6,890 bases of DNA from Rhodoferax sp. OV413 (GCA_945861195.1 CAMATS010000118.1:1-6890), one strand, 5' to 3'. Positions 1 through 6,689 are shown, counted from the first letter of the stretch. Made by a program: numbers and translations. Notes: a model not told the origin generated them from the sequence alone.

Positions 1-396
1 CGGCTGGGCGTGACCGGCTTTTGCATGGGTGGGCGCTGGACCTGGCTGTATGCGGCCCATGCGCCGGTGCGTGCCGCAGTGGCCTGGTATGGCCGACTGG
101 TTGGCGAAAAAAACGCCATGCAACCCCTGCATCCGCTCGACCTGGCAGCCAGGATGCGGGGGCCCGTGCTCGGCCTTTACGGCGAAAAAGACAGTGGTAT
201 ACCCCTGGAATCCGTGGCCGCAATGAAAGCCGCCTTGCTGGCTGGAAGCCCCCTATCCAAAGCAGCCGAGTTGGTGGTCTACCCCGCAACCGGCCACGCT
301 TTTCATGCCGACTACCGGGCCACTTACAGCCAGGGACCGGCCGAGGACGGCTGGCAGCGTTGCCTGGCCTGGTTCAAAAACCACGGGGTGGCCTGA
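1..396 (+). CDS. Dienelactone hydrolase family protein (3' part only)
   Basis: The reading frame is open from base 1 and ends with TGA at 394-396, so the 5' part lies outside the window and 131 C-terminal residues are seen. The fragment has an alpha/beta-hydrolase nucleophile elbow G-F-C-M-G-G with Cys at fragment residue 8. An acid follows in GLYGEKD (Asp64), and a His in the YPATGHAFH segment (His99). A Cys-Asp-His triad with this order and spacing is typical of dienelactone hydrolase (carboxymethylenebutenolidase, COG0412). The founding enzyme of that family opens the lactone ring of dienelactone during chlorocatechol breakdown, but many family members have other or unknown substrates. No signal peptide can be judged because the N-terminus is missing; family members are usually cytoplasmic. 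The ZIP gene begins one base after its stop, which suggests co-transcription. The family call is secure; the substrate is not. Confidence 0.88.
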   Translation, partial: RLGVTGFCMGGRWTWLYAAHAPVRAAVAWYGRLVGEKNAMQPLHPLDLAARMRGPVLGLYGEKDSGIPLESVAAMKAALLAGSPLSKAAELVVYPATGHAFHADYRATYSQGPAEDGWQRCLAWFKNHGVA

Positions 397-397
397 G

Positions 398-1201
398 GTG
401 CTGCTCGTCGCCATCCTCACCGGTACCTTGATTGCCGGCATTGGCAGCGTGTGGCTGGCGGCTCTGCTGATTTTTGGCGCCTTGGCCCGCTACACCCAGC
501 ACATGCTGAGCCTGGCCGCCGGCGCCCTGTTGGCCACCGCCTTCATGCACCTGTTGCCTGAGGCCTTTGAGAGCCAGGTTGGGGCGGCCGATCTGTTCAT
601 GACCCTGCTGGGTGGCCTGGTGTTTTTTTTCCTGATGGACAAGGCCGAGCTGTGGCACCACGGCCATGAACACCACCACGGTCATCAAGGTCACCAGCAC
701 GGCGCGCACCAGCACAGCCATCAGGACAGCACCCAGCAGCAGGCCCCGGTCAGCGGCAGTTGGGCCGTGCTGACCGGCGACAGCGTGCACTGCTTTGGCG
801 ACGGCGTGCTGATTGCCGCGGCCTTTGTGGCTGATTTGCGCCTGGGTGCGATTGCTGCGCTGGCGGTTCTGGTGCACGAGGTGCCCCACCACATGGGCGA
901 CCTGATGGTCTTGAGCCAAAGCAGCAGCAACCGCCGCGCCGCTCTGCTCAAGGTGTCACTGGCAGGCTCGGTCACCGCACTGGGTGGTGTGCTGGGTTAC
1001 TGGCTGGTTGAGCAGATGCAAGACTACCTGCCATTCTTTCTGGTGCTGGCGAGCAGCAGTTTTGCCTACGTGGCCCTGGCAGACCTGATACCGCAATTAC
1101 AAAAGCGCCTGAGCGCGCGCCAGACCGTGGGCCAGATTGCTTGGCTATTTGCCGGCATTGCCATGGTGACGCTGGTCAGCGGCATGGCGCATTCGCACTG
1201 A
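398..1201 (+). CDS. ZIP-family divalent metal transporter with His-rich loop
   Basis: This is a 267-residue integral membrane protein of the ZIP family, which moves Zn2+, Fe2+ or similar cations into the cytoplasm. I chose the GTG at 398: it is one base past the preceding stop and puts the first hydrophobic segment (about residues 2-27) at the N-terminus. The frame stays open further upstream, but there it runs through hydrolase coding sequence. Hydrophobic segments follow at about 35-55 and 63-80. A polar loop at 87-108 holds 12 histidines, the usual metal-binding loop between TM3 and TM4. TM4 carries H131-C-F-G-D135-G and TM5 carries H160-E-V-P-H164-H-M-G-D168, matching the family HNxxDG and HExPHxxGD signatures, except that Cys replaces the usual Asn. 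More hydrophobic segments lie at about 186-205, 210-230 and 246-262. It is convergent with the sulfurtransferase gene, 12 bp away. Metal specificity cannot be told from sequence. Confidence 0.9.
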   Translation: MLLVAILTGTLIAGIGSVWLAALLIFGALARYTQHMLSLAAGALLATAFMHLLPEAFESQVGAADLFMTLLGGLVFFFLMDKAELWHHGHEHHHGHQGHQHGAHQHSHQDSTQQQAPVSGSWAVLTGDSVHCFGDGVLIAAAFVADLRLGAIAALAVLVHEVPHHMGDLMVLSQSSSNRRAALLKVSLAGSVTALGGVLGYWLVEQMQDYLPFFLVLASSSFAYVALADLIPQLQKRLSARQTVGQIAWLFAGIAMVTLVSGMAHSH

Positions 1202-1213
1202 GCCTCGGTATCT

Positions 1214-2098
1214 TCAGCCCTGGGCGACTGGGCGGTTCGGGTCGCTGCACCAGTCGCTCCAGCTGCCGGCATAGAGGCCGGTGCGGCCCAGTCCGGCAAT
1301 CTCCATGGCGATCATGTTGGGTAGAGCGCTGACCCCACTGCCACACTGGTGCACCACGGTGGCTGGATCGCGGCCAGCCAGCAGTTCTTCAAATTCCTGG
1401 CGCAGTAACTCGGCAGGTTTGAACTTGCCGTCGGTGCCAAAGTTCTGGCTAAACGGCCGACTCAGTGCCCCGGGGATATGGCCGGCCACCGGATCTAGCG
1501 GCTCAACTTGGCCGAGAAACCTGGGCCGCGCCCGCGCGTCAATCAGGCTCATCGCTGGCCTGCCAAGCTGGCTTGCCACCTGCTCGGTGGTGATCAGGTC
1601 AGCGCCCGCTGGGCCCAAAGGGTAGGCCTGCGGCGGCGCGGCCTTGGTTTGGTTTGGCCCCTCGCTGGCATTTGGCAGGCTCGCCACGGAGCCTCCCGCG
1701 GCCTGCCAGGCCTGCAAACCACCGTCAAGCACCGCAACCGGCATGTGCCCCAGCCACTTCAGCATCCACCAGAGGCGGCCGCAGTAATTTGCGCCCTGGC
1801 GGTCATAGACCACTGCCTGCATGCCCGGGCGCAGGCCCACACTGCCAAGCCAGTGGGCAAAGGTTTCGCGGGCTGGGAGGGGGTGGCGCCCGCCAGAAGC
1901 GGCATCTGTGGCGCCCTTGGCGGCGCTCAGGTGGCGGTCGAGGTCGGCGCGCACTGCCCCGGTAATGTGAGATTCGCGGTATTGCTGCTCGCCAGCACCG
2001 GCCTTCATCAGCTCAAAGCTGCAGTCAAAGATCAGGCAGGGCTGGCCGCAGGCCAGTAGGGCTTGCAGCTCAGAGGCAGAAATCAGGGGCGTGTACAT
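1214..2098 (-). CDS. Two-domain sulfurtransferase, 3-mercaptopyruvate type (SseA-like)
   Basis: The 294-residue product has two tandem rhodanese domains, as in thiosulfate and 3-mercaptopyruvate sulfurtransferases, which carry sulfur as a persulfide on a catalytic cysteine. The N-terminal domain (about 1-140) is the inactive type: it has RESHITGAVRADL (41-53) and VVYDRQGANYCGRLWWML (97-113). The C-terminal domain (about 165-290) has DARARPRFLG (187-196), GHIPGALSRPF (206-216) and the active loop C252-G-S-G-V-S, ending with SWSDW (279-283). A CGSGV loop fits mercaptopyruvate sulfurtransferases; thiosulfate rhodaneses usually have CRKGV. The loop's last position is Ser where Thr is usual. The ATG at 2098 gives the expected N-terminus, but no convincing Shine-Dalgarno sequence precedes it. 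It lies 46 bp downstream of the Rieske oxygenase gene on the same strand, so the two are probably co-transcribed. Likely cytoplasmic, as no signal peptide is seen. Family certain, donor substrate inferred. Confidence 0.9.
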   Translation of the reverse strand: MYTPLISASELQALLACGQPCLIFDCSFELMKAGAGEQQYRESHITGAVRADLDRHLSAAKGATDAASGGRHPLPARETFAHWLGSVGLRPGMQAVVYDRQGANYCGRLWWMLKWLGHMPVAVLDGGLQAWQAAGGSVASLPNASEGPNQTKAAPPQAYPLGPAGADLITTEQVASQLGRPAMSLIDARARPRFLGQVEPLDPVAGHIPGALSRPFSQNFGTDGKFKPAELLRQEFEELLAGRDPATVVHQCGSGVSALPNMIAMEIAGLGRTGLYAGSWSDWCSDPNRPVAQG

Positions 2099-2144
2099 CG
2101 GCGGCTTGGTTGGTCAGTGGGGCGTTCAGGGGGCGATGAGGGGG

Positions 2145-3287
2145 TCAGAGCGGCCCGCGCATCTCGCGGCGGTACCAGTCGTGGAAATGTTGCATGCCGT
2201 CTTCCATCGGGCTTTGGTAGGGGCCCACTTCGTTGTCGCCGCGCTGCAGCAGGGCCCGGCGCCCGGCATCCATGCGCTCGGCAATCTCGTCGTCTTCCAG
2301 ACAGGTTTCCATGTAAGCGGCCTGCTGGGCCTGAACAAACTCGCGCTCGAAAGCGGCAATTTCTTCCGGGTAATAAAACTCCACCATATTGAGTGTTTTG
2401 TCAACGCTCACGGGGTGCAGCGTAGAGACCGTCAGCACATGGGGGTACCACTCGAGCATGATGTGGGGGTAGTAGGTGAGCCAGATGGCGCCCTGGCGGG
2501 GTTGCTGCTGGCCGCTGTAGGCCTGCAGCGCGTCTTGCCAGCGCTGGTAGACCGGGCTGCCGGCACGGCCCCTGGCATGAGCCAGACCAACGGTCTGCAC
2601 CGAGTAGTGCTTTTTGAACTGCCATTGCAGGTCTTCGCAGCTGACAAAGCCACCCAAGCCGGGGTGAAACGGCCCCACGTGGTAGTCCTCTAGGTAGACC
2701 TCGATGAAGGTTTTCCAGTTGTAGTTGCATTGGTGCAGTTCGACCCGATCGAGCACAAAGCCGGTGAAGTCGAATTCGGCGCGCGGCCCCATGCCGGCCA
2801 AATCGGCCTCGATGTCGCGACCGTTGTCCTCAAACAGCAGGCCATTCCATTCCCGCAGCGGGTAGTTGTTGAGGTTCAGGCAGGGATCCTGCGGGAAATG
2901 GGGCGCACCGAGCAGCAACCCGGCCCGCTCTGCGGTGGTGCCGCTGTAGGTCCAGCGGTGCAGCGGGCACACCACATTGCCCGCGGCGCGGCCCGGCCCG
3001 GTTTGCTGCAAGGAGCCACGGCCCTGCAGCATCAAGGCTTGCCGGTGCCGGCAAACATTGGAGATCAACTCAATGCCGGCCGGCGTTCGAATCAGGGCGC
3101 GGCCCTGGTTTTCATGGGCCAAAGTGGCATAGTCGCCCAGCTTGGGCACACTCAGGGCATGGCCCAGGTAGCGCGGACCGGCGCTGAACAGGCGCGCCTG
3201 TTCGCGCTGAAACAGCGCCTCATCACAATAACTTGAAACAGGTAGTTGGCCGGTGGCCTGCTGCAACTGAAGACTTAAATCAGACAT
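2145..3287 (-). CDS. Rieske non-heme iron oxygenase, alpha (catalytic) subunit
   Basis: The 380-residue protein has the two-part architecture of Rieske oxygenase alpha subunits (COG4638). An N-terminal Rieske domain (about 40-155) binds a [2Fe-2S] cluster through C79-R-H81 and C107-P-L-H110. The C-terminal SRPBCC-fold catalytic domain contains N190-W-K and E200-D-Y-H203-V-G-P-F-H208, where His203 and His208 are the expected iron ligands and Asp201 the bridging acid. An acid-rich segment, CLEDDEIAERMDAGR (329-343), probably supplies the third ligand. The cysteine pairs are separated by 25 residues (His81 to Cys107), against about 15-17 in well-known family members, and the second motif reads CPLHRW, not the usual CPYHGW. 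Family members hydroxylate or demethylate aromatic or quaternary-ammonium substrates using electrons from a reductase or ferredoxin; no partner gene is present here. The ATG at 3287 gives a natural N-terminus. The substrate is unknown. Confidence 0.9.
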   Translation of the reverse strand: MSDLSLQLQQATGQLPVSSYCDEALFQREQARLFSAGPRYLGHALSVPKLGDYATLAHENQGRALIRTPAGIELISNVCRHRQALMLQGRGSLQQTGPGRAAGNVVCPLHRWTYSGTTAERAGLLLGAPHFPQDPCLNLNNYPLREWNGLLFEDNGRDIEADLAGMGPRAEFDFTGFVLDRVELHQCNYNWKTFIEVYLEDYHVGPFHPGLGGFVSCEDLQWQFKKHYSVQTVGLAHARGRAGSPVYQRWQDALQAYSGQQQPRQGAIWLTYYPHIMLEWYPHVLTVSTLHPVSVDKTLNMVEFYYPEEIAAFEREFVQAQQAAYMETCLEDDEIAERMDAGRRALLQRGDNEVGPYQSPMEDGMQHFHDWYRREMRGPL

Positions 3288-3346
3288 GGTTGACCTGACC
3301 TAAAGACCCCCAAAGGGAGAGGCGCCCAAGAGCGCGGTGTGAAGAA

Positions 3347-3364
3347 CCTCGGCCGTTGCCGAAG
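3347..3364 (-). repeat. Hairpin in the predicted leader of the Rieske gene
   Basis: Read on the minus strand, arms at 3364-3358 and 3353-3347 form a 7-bp stem (CTTCGGC / GCCGAGG, including one G-U pair) around the loop AACG. On the plus strand the same position has a C/A mismatch, so the stem is better formed in a minus-strand RNA. It lies just after the predicted start of the Rieske transcript and about 60 bases before the start codon. There is no U-tract, so it is not an intrinsic terminator. It could stabilise the 5' end or be chance in GC-rich DNA. Confidence 0.3.
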
Positions 3365-3375
3365 TGCGGACAGGA

Positions 3376-3381
3376 ATTGTA
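3376..3381 (-). promoter_or_regulatory. Candidate -10 box for the Rieske/sulfurtransferase unit
   Basis: On the minus strand this reads TACAAT, five of six matches to the sigma-70 -10 consensus, preceded by GGG. No good -35 box lies 16-18 bases upstream, so it would be a weak or activator-dependent promoter. Transcription would start near 3369, leaving a leader of about 80 bases before the ATG at 3287. It is the best such box on this strand in the 165-bp divergent region. Confidence 0.35.
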
Positions 3382-3393
3382 CCCGTGGGCTGC

Positions 3394-3422
3394 GCAACAG
3401 CAGAGGGCCTCAGCCTTAGAAT
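3394..3422 (+). promoter_or_regulatory. Candidate promoter for xseB-ispA
   Basis: TAGAAT at 3417-3422 matches the -10 consensus at five of six positions. The hexamer 17 bases upstream, GCAACA at 3394-3399, keeps only the ACA of a -35 box. Transcription would start near 3429, giving a short leader of about 24 bases before the xseB ATG. There is no clear Shine-Dalgarno sequence before that ATG. The -10 call is reasonable; the -35 is weak. Confidence 0.35.
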
Positions 3423-3452
3423 CTGCGCCTCGTCCTTACCCGAACCTGCCCC

Positions 3453-3689
3453 ATGTCTGCTGCCCCCCCTGATCTGACACCGGCTCCGGCGAACTACGAG
3501 GCAGCGCTGGCCGAGCTTGAGCTTTTGCTGGTGCGTCTTGAATCGGGCGATCTGCCTCTGGCGCAGTTGCTCAGCGCCTACCAGCGCGGTGCCGAATTAC
3601 TTAAATATTGCCGTGAGCGCCTGGAGGCGGTGGAAGGCCAGATCAAGGTGCTCGACCAGGGCGCCCTCAAGACCTGGGCCCCAGAGTGA
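3453..3689 (+). CDS. xseB: Exodeoxyribonuclease VII small subunit
   Basis: The 78-residue protein is the small subunit of exonuclease VII, which with several copies per large subunit (XseA) degrades single-stranded DNA to oligonucleotides in the cytoplasm. It matches the family closely in length (E. coli XseB is 80 residues) and in its core helical hairpin: NYEAALAELELLLVRLESGDLPL (about 14-36), then a second helix around AYQRGAELLKYCRERLEAVEGQI (42-64). The first 13 residues are a Pro/Ala-rich tail typical of this lineage. The ATG at 3453 is the natural start. The stop overlaps the ispA start by 4 bp (GTGA at 3686-3689), implying translational coupling. xseA is not in the window. The xseB-ispA-dxs order is widely conserved in proteobacteria. 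Confidence 0.95.
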   Translation: MSAAPPDLTPAPANYEAALAELELLLVRLESGDLPLAQLLSAYQRGAELLKYCRERLEAVEGQIKVLDQGALKTWAPE

Positions 3690-4636
3690 GCCTGCCAGCT
3701 GGCTTCGACCTGTCGGCCTGGAGCCGGGCAAAGCAGAGCCAGGTCGAGCAGGCGCTGGCGCAATGGCTGACTGTGCCGGCGCTCACCCGGGCTGAGGCCA
3801 AGCCGCCGGTCGCACTGATTGAAAGCATGCGCTATGCGGTGCTTGACGGCGGCAAGCGCCTGCGCCCGCTGCTGGTACTGGCCGCCGCCGAGGCAGTTGC
3901 CAGCGCGCCGCTTGGGCCAGGCCCGGGCGGCGTCGGTGAGGCTGCCCTGCGGGCGGCCTGCGCAGTAGAACTCATCCACGCCTATTCGCTGGTGCATGAC
4001 GACATGCCCTGCATGGACAACGATGTGCTGCGCCGCGGCAAACCCACGGTGCATGTGCAGTTCGGCCAGGCCAGCGCCCTGCTGGCCGGCGACGCCTTGC
4101 AGGCGCTGGCCTTTGAATTGCTCACCCCTGGGTTTGACTGCGTTGCGCCCCATCGGCAGGCGCAACTTTGCGGGCTGCTGGCCCGGGCCGCAGGCTGCGC
4201 CGGCATGGCCGGGGGCCAGGCGATTGACCTGGCAAGCGTCGGCCTGCCCCTTGATGAACAACAGTTGCGCGAGATGCACCGGCTCAAGACTGGAGCCTTG
4301 CTGCAGGCCAGCGTCATGATGGGCGCGGCCTGCGCCGAGCCGACGCCTGTCGCGCAGCAGGCACTCAGCGAGTTTGGCGCCGCCATCGGGCTGGCGTTTC
4401 AGGTGGTTGACGATATTCTTGATGTCACGGCGGATTCTGTGACCCTGGGCAAAACATCGGGCAAAGACGCCCAGGGCAACAAACCCACCTATGTCTCTTT
4501 GCTGGGCTTGGCGCCGGCCCAGGCCTATGCCCGGGAGTTGCTCGCACAAGCTGCTGCGGCCTTGGCCGCAAGTGGCTTGCCCGATACCCGTGCGCTTACC
4601 GGCCTGGCCGAGCGGGTGGTCAGCCGCTCCAGCTGA
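3686..4636 (+). CDS. ispA: Farnesyl diphosphate synthase (polyprenyl synthase family)
   Basis: The 316-residue protein condenses dimethylallyl or geranyl diphosphate with isopentenyl diphosphate to make C15 farnesyl diphosphate, precursor of ubiquinone side chains and undecaprenyl phosphate. The family motifs appear in order: GGKRLRP (55-61), the first Asp-rich motif D105-D-M-P-C-M-D111, K201-T202, the second motif D242-D-I-L-D246, and GKTSGKDAQGNKPTYVS (255-271). A two-residue insertion in the first motif with Tyr100 five residues before it is the pattern of bacterial type II farnesyl synthases and supports a C15 product over longer chains. The GTG start at 3686 overlaps the xseB stop, and N-terminal length fits the family. 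It is cytoplasmic. An Ala/Gly/Pro-rich segment (about 71-85) is a low-complexity loop. Translation probably depends on xseB. dxs follows after 148 bp. Confidence 0.95.
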   Translation: MSLPAGFDLSAWSRAKQSQVEQALAQWLTVPALTRAEAKPPVALIESMRYAVLDGGKRLRPLLVLAAAEAVASAPLGPGPGGVGEAALRAACAVELIHAYSLVHDDMPCMDNDVLRRGKPTVHVQFGQASALLAGDALQALAFELLTPGFDCVAPHRQAQLCGLLARAAGCAGMAGGQAIDLASVGLPLDEQQLREMHRLKTGALLQASVMMGAACAEPTPVAQQALSEFGAAIGLAFQVVDDILDVTADSVTLGKTSGKDAQGNKPTYVSLLGLAPAQAYARELLAQAAAALAASGLPDTRALTGLAERVVSRSS

Positions 4637-4648
4637 GCGGCAGGCAAA

Positions 4649-4667
4649 GGCTACAGAGACGGTAGCC
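4649..4667 (+). repeat. Inverted repeat between ispA and dxs
   Basis: GGCTAC at 4649-4654 and GTAGCC at 4662-4667 form a perfect 6-bp stem around a 7-base loop, starting 12 bases after the ispA stop. It is not followed by a T-run, so it is not an intrinsic terminator. It could protect the 3' end of the xseB-ispA message or slow transcription before dxs; chance is also possible. Confidence 0.35.
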
Positions 4668-4704
4668 CAGCGCCAAATGCGGGCAGCAAAAAATGTTGTA
4701 AATG

Positions 4705-4733
4705 CTGACGCCGCCCGGTTTTTAGGACAGAAT
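4705..4733 (+). promoter_or_regulatory. Candidate internal promoter for dxs
   Basis: CTGACG at 4705-4710 (four of six to TTGACA) and CAGAAT at 4728-4733 (four of six to TATAAT) are exactly 17 bases apart. Transcription would start near 4740, about 45 bases before the dxs ATG. The 148-bp ispA-dxs gap is long for an operon whose first two genes overlap, which makes a separate dxs promoter reasonable. The rest of the gap holds no ORF of note. Confidence 0.35.
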
Positions 4734-4784
4734 GCCTCAAGCGCTGGGCGCAAGACGGCGCGCCCGCTACTCAACCATATCCTT

Positions 4785-6689
4785 ATGCAGAACCAGTCCT
4801 TTCCCCTGCTGCAGTCCATCGATGACCCGGCCGACCTACGGCGCTTGCCGCGCTCCCAACTGGGGCAACTCGCAGTCGAACTGCGTGCCTTTTTGCTGGG
4901 CAGTGTGGCCAAGACCGGCGGGCACCTCAGTTCGAATTTGGGCACGGTCGAACTCACCATCGCATTGCACTATGTGTTCAACACCCCCCAAGACCGTTTG
5001 GTGTGGGACGTAGGCCACCAAACCTACCCGCACAAAATTCTCACTGGCCGGCGTGAGCGCATGGGCTCCCTGCGGCAGTGGGGCGGCTTGAGCGGCTTTC
5101 CGCAGCGCGTGGAGAGCGATTACGACACCTTCGGCACGGCCCACTCCAGCACCTCGATCTCGGCCGCGCTGGGCATGGCGATGGCGGCTCGCATCAAGGG
5201 TGATGACCGACACGCGGTGGCTATCATTGGCGACGGCGCGCTCACCGCCGGCATGGCGTTTGAGGCCCTCAACAACGCCGGCGTGGCCGACGGCCGCTTG
5301 TTGGTGGTGCTCAACGACAACGACATGAGCATCAGCCCGCCGGTCGGCGCGCTCAACCGCTACCTGGCCCAGCTCATGAGCGGGCGCTTTTACGCAGCTG
5401 CCAAAAGTGTTGGCATCAACGTCCTCAAGGGCGCCCCACCGTTGCTGGAACTGGCCAAGCGCTTTGAGCAGCAGGCCAAGGGTATGGTGATGCCCGCCAC
5501 GCTGTTTGAGAAATTCGGCTTCAACTACATCGGCCCGATCGACGGCCATGATCTCGATGCCCTGATCCCCACGCTGGAAAACATCAAGAAGCTGCCCGGA
5601 CCGCAGTTTTTGCACGTGGTCACCAAAAAAGGCCAGGGTTATAAGCTCGCTGAAGCTGACCCGGTGGCCTACCACGGCCCGGGCAAGTTTGACCCAACGA
5701 TTGGCCTGCAAAGCCCCAGCACGCCGCCCAAGCAAACCTTCACCCAGGTGTTTGGGCAGTGGCTGTGCGACATGGCCCTGACTGACCCCCGCCTGGTGGG
5801 CATCACGCCGGCCATGCGCGAGGGTTCGGGCATGGTGGAGTTTGAACGCCGTTTTCCGGACCGCTATTTCGATGTTGGCATTGCCGAGCAGCACGCGGTT
5901 ACTTTTGCCGCTGGCCTGGCTTGCGAGGGCCTCAAGCCGGTGGTTGCCATCTATTCAACTTTTCTGCAACGGGCCTATGACCAGCTGATCCACGATGTCG
6001 CGATTCAAAACCTGCCGGTGGTGTTTGCGCTCGACCGTGCCGGCTTGGTCGGCGCCGATGGCGCCACCCATGCCGGCGCTTATGACATCCCCTATTTGCG
6101 CTGCATCCCCAATATCAGCGTGGCCTGCCCGGCCGATGAGAACGAGTGCCGCCAGTTGCTGAGCACTGCCTTTGCCCAAGACCATCCCGTGGCGGTGCGT
6201 TACCCGCGCGGTGCGGGTGCCGGGGTGGTGGTACAGCCTGGGCTAGAGCCCCTGCCATTTGGCAAAGGTGAGAGTCGGCGGAACGGCGCAGGCGTGGCGA
6301 TTTTGGTCTTTGGCACGCTGCTTTATCCGGTTTTGCAGGCCGCACAGGCGCTCAACGCGACCGTGGTCAATATGCGCTGGGCCAAGCCCCTTGACACCGA
6401 TTTGCTGCTCAAAGTGGCAAGCGCACACGAGATGCTTGTCACCGTTGAAGAGGGTGCCATCATGGGTGGCGCGGGCAGCGCAGTGGCCGAGGCCTTGCAG
6501 GCCGCGGGCCTGTTGACGCCCCTGCTGCAACTTGGCCTGCCTGATGAGTTCAGCACCCACGGCGACCCCGCCCGCCTCTTGGCCATGCTGGGCCTGGATG
6601 CGGCAGGTATCACGCAGTCCATCCGCACACGCTTCCCCAAGCTGGCCGAAGCGGCTAGCGCCATCCCGACCTTGAAGAGTGTTGCCTGA
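4785..6689 (+). CDS. dxs: 1-deoxy-D-xylulose-5-phosphate synthase
   Basis: The 634-residue enzyme joins pyruvate and glyceraldehyde 3-phosphate, releasing CO2, to give 1-deoxy-D-xylulose 5-phosphate, the first step of the MEP pathway and a precursor for thiamine and pyridoxal phosphate. It uses thiamine diphosphate and Mg2+. Motifs in order: TGGHLSSNLG with His47 (44-53), DVGHQTYPHKILTGR (75-89), AHSSTSIS (119-126), the cofactor motif G149-D-G with N163-N164 and NDND (177-180), IDGHD (252-256), the transketolase-like DVGIAEQHAVTFAAG (363-377) with Glu368 expected to activate the cofactor, and DRAGLVGADGATHAGAYD (417-434). Length is close to E. coli Dxs (620). The ATG at 4785 begins MQNQSFPLLQSIDDP, the usual N-terminus; the frame is open upstream but that part is not Dxs-like. 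No clear Shine-Dalgarno sequence precedes the ATG. It is cytoplasmic and probably the last gene of the xseB-ispA-dxs unit. Confidence 0.97.
   Translation: MQNQSFPLLQSIDDPADLRRLPRSQLGQLAVELRAFLLGSVAKTGGHLSSNLGTVELTIALHYVFNTPQDRLVWDVGHQTYPHKILTGRRERMGSLRQWGGLSGFPQRVESDYDTFGTAHSSTSISAALGMAMAARIKGDDRHAVAIIGDGALTAGMAFEALNNAGVADGRLLVVLNDNDMSISPPVGALNRYLAQLMSGRFYAAAKSVGINVLKGAPPLLELAKRFEQQAKGMVMPATLFEKFGFNYIGPIDGHDLDALIPTLENIKKLPGPQFLHVVTKKGQGYKLAEADPVAYHGPGKFDPTIGLQSPSTPPKQTFTQVFGQWLCDMALTDPRLVGITPAMREGSGMVEFERRFPDRYFDVGIAEQHAVTFAAGLACEGLKPVVAIYSTFLQRAYDQLIHDVAIQNLPVVFALDRAGLVGADGATHAGAYDIPYLRCIPNISVACPADENECRQLLSTAFAQDHPVAVRYPRGAGAGVVVQPGLEPLPFGKGESRRNGAGVAILVFGTLLYPVLQAAQALNATVVNMRWAKPLDTDLLLKVASAHEMLVTVEEGAIMGGAGSAVAEALQAAGLLTPLLQLGLPDEFSTHGDPARLLAMLGLDAAGITQSIRTRFPKLAEAASAIPTLKSVA

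Noticed and set aside
305..397. Upstream ATG at 305 as the start of the ZIP gene (298-residue version)
   Set aside because: The extra 31 residues would be read from hydrolase coding sequence and are polar and unlike a ZIP N-terminus. The GTG at 398 sits right after the hydrolase stop and before the first membrane segment.
643..730. Histidine-codon-rich stretch as a DNA repeat array
   Set aside because: The periodic CAC/CAT codons encode the His-rich loop of the ZIP protein; no exact DNA repeat unit is present.
4491..4784. Extended N-terminus of Dxs starting at 4491
   Set aside because: The added 98 residues overlap ispA and do not resemble Dxs; the ATG at 4785 gives the normal family length and N-terminus.
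3578..4960. Long minus-strand open frame of 460 codons over ispA and the start of dxs
   Set aside because: It is antisense to two confidently identified genes. Its translation shows no recognisable domain and is rich in Arg, Gly and Gln, as expected of a shadow frame in GC-rich DNA.
4836..5894. Minus-strand open frame of 352 codons inside dxs
   Set aside because: It is fully antisense to strongly conserved Dxs motifs, has a His/Arg/Ala-rich composition and no recognisable domain.
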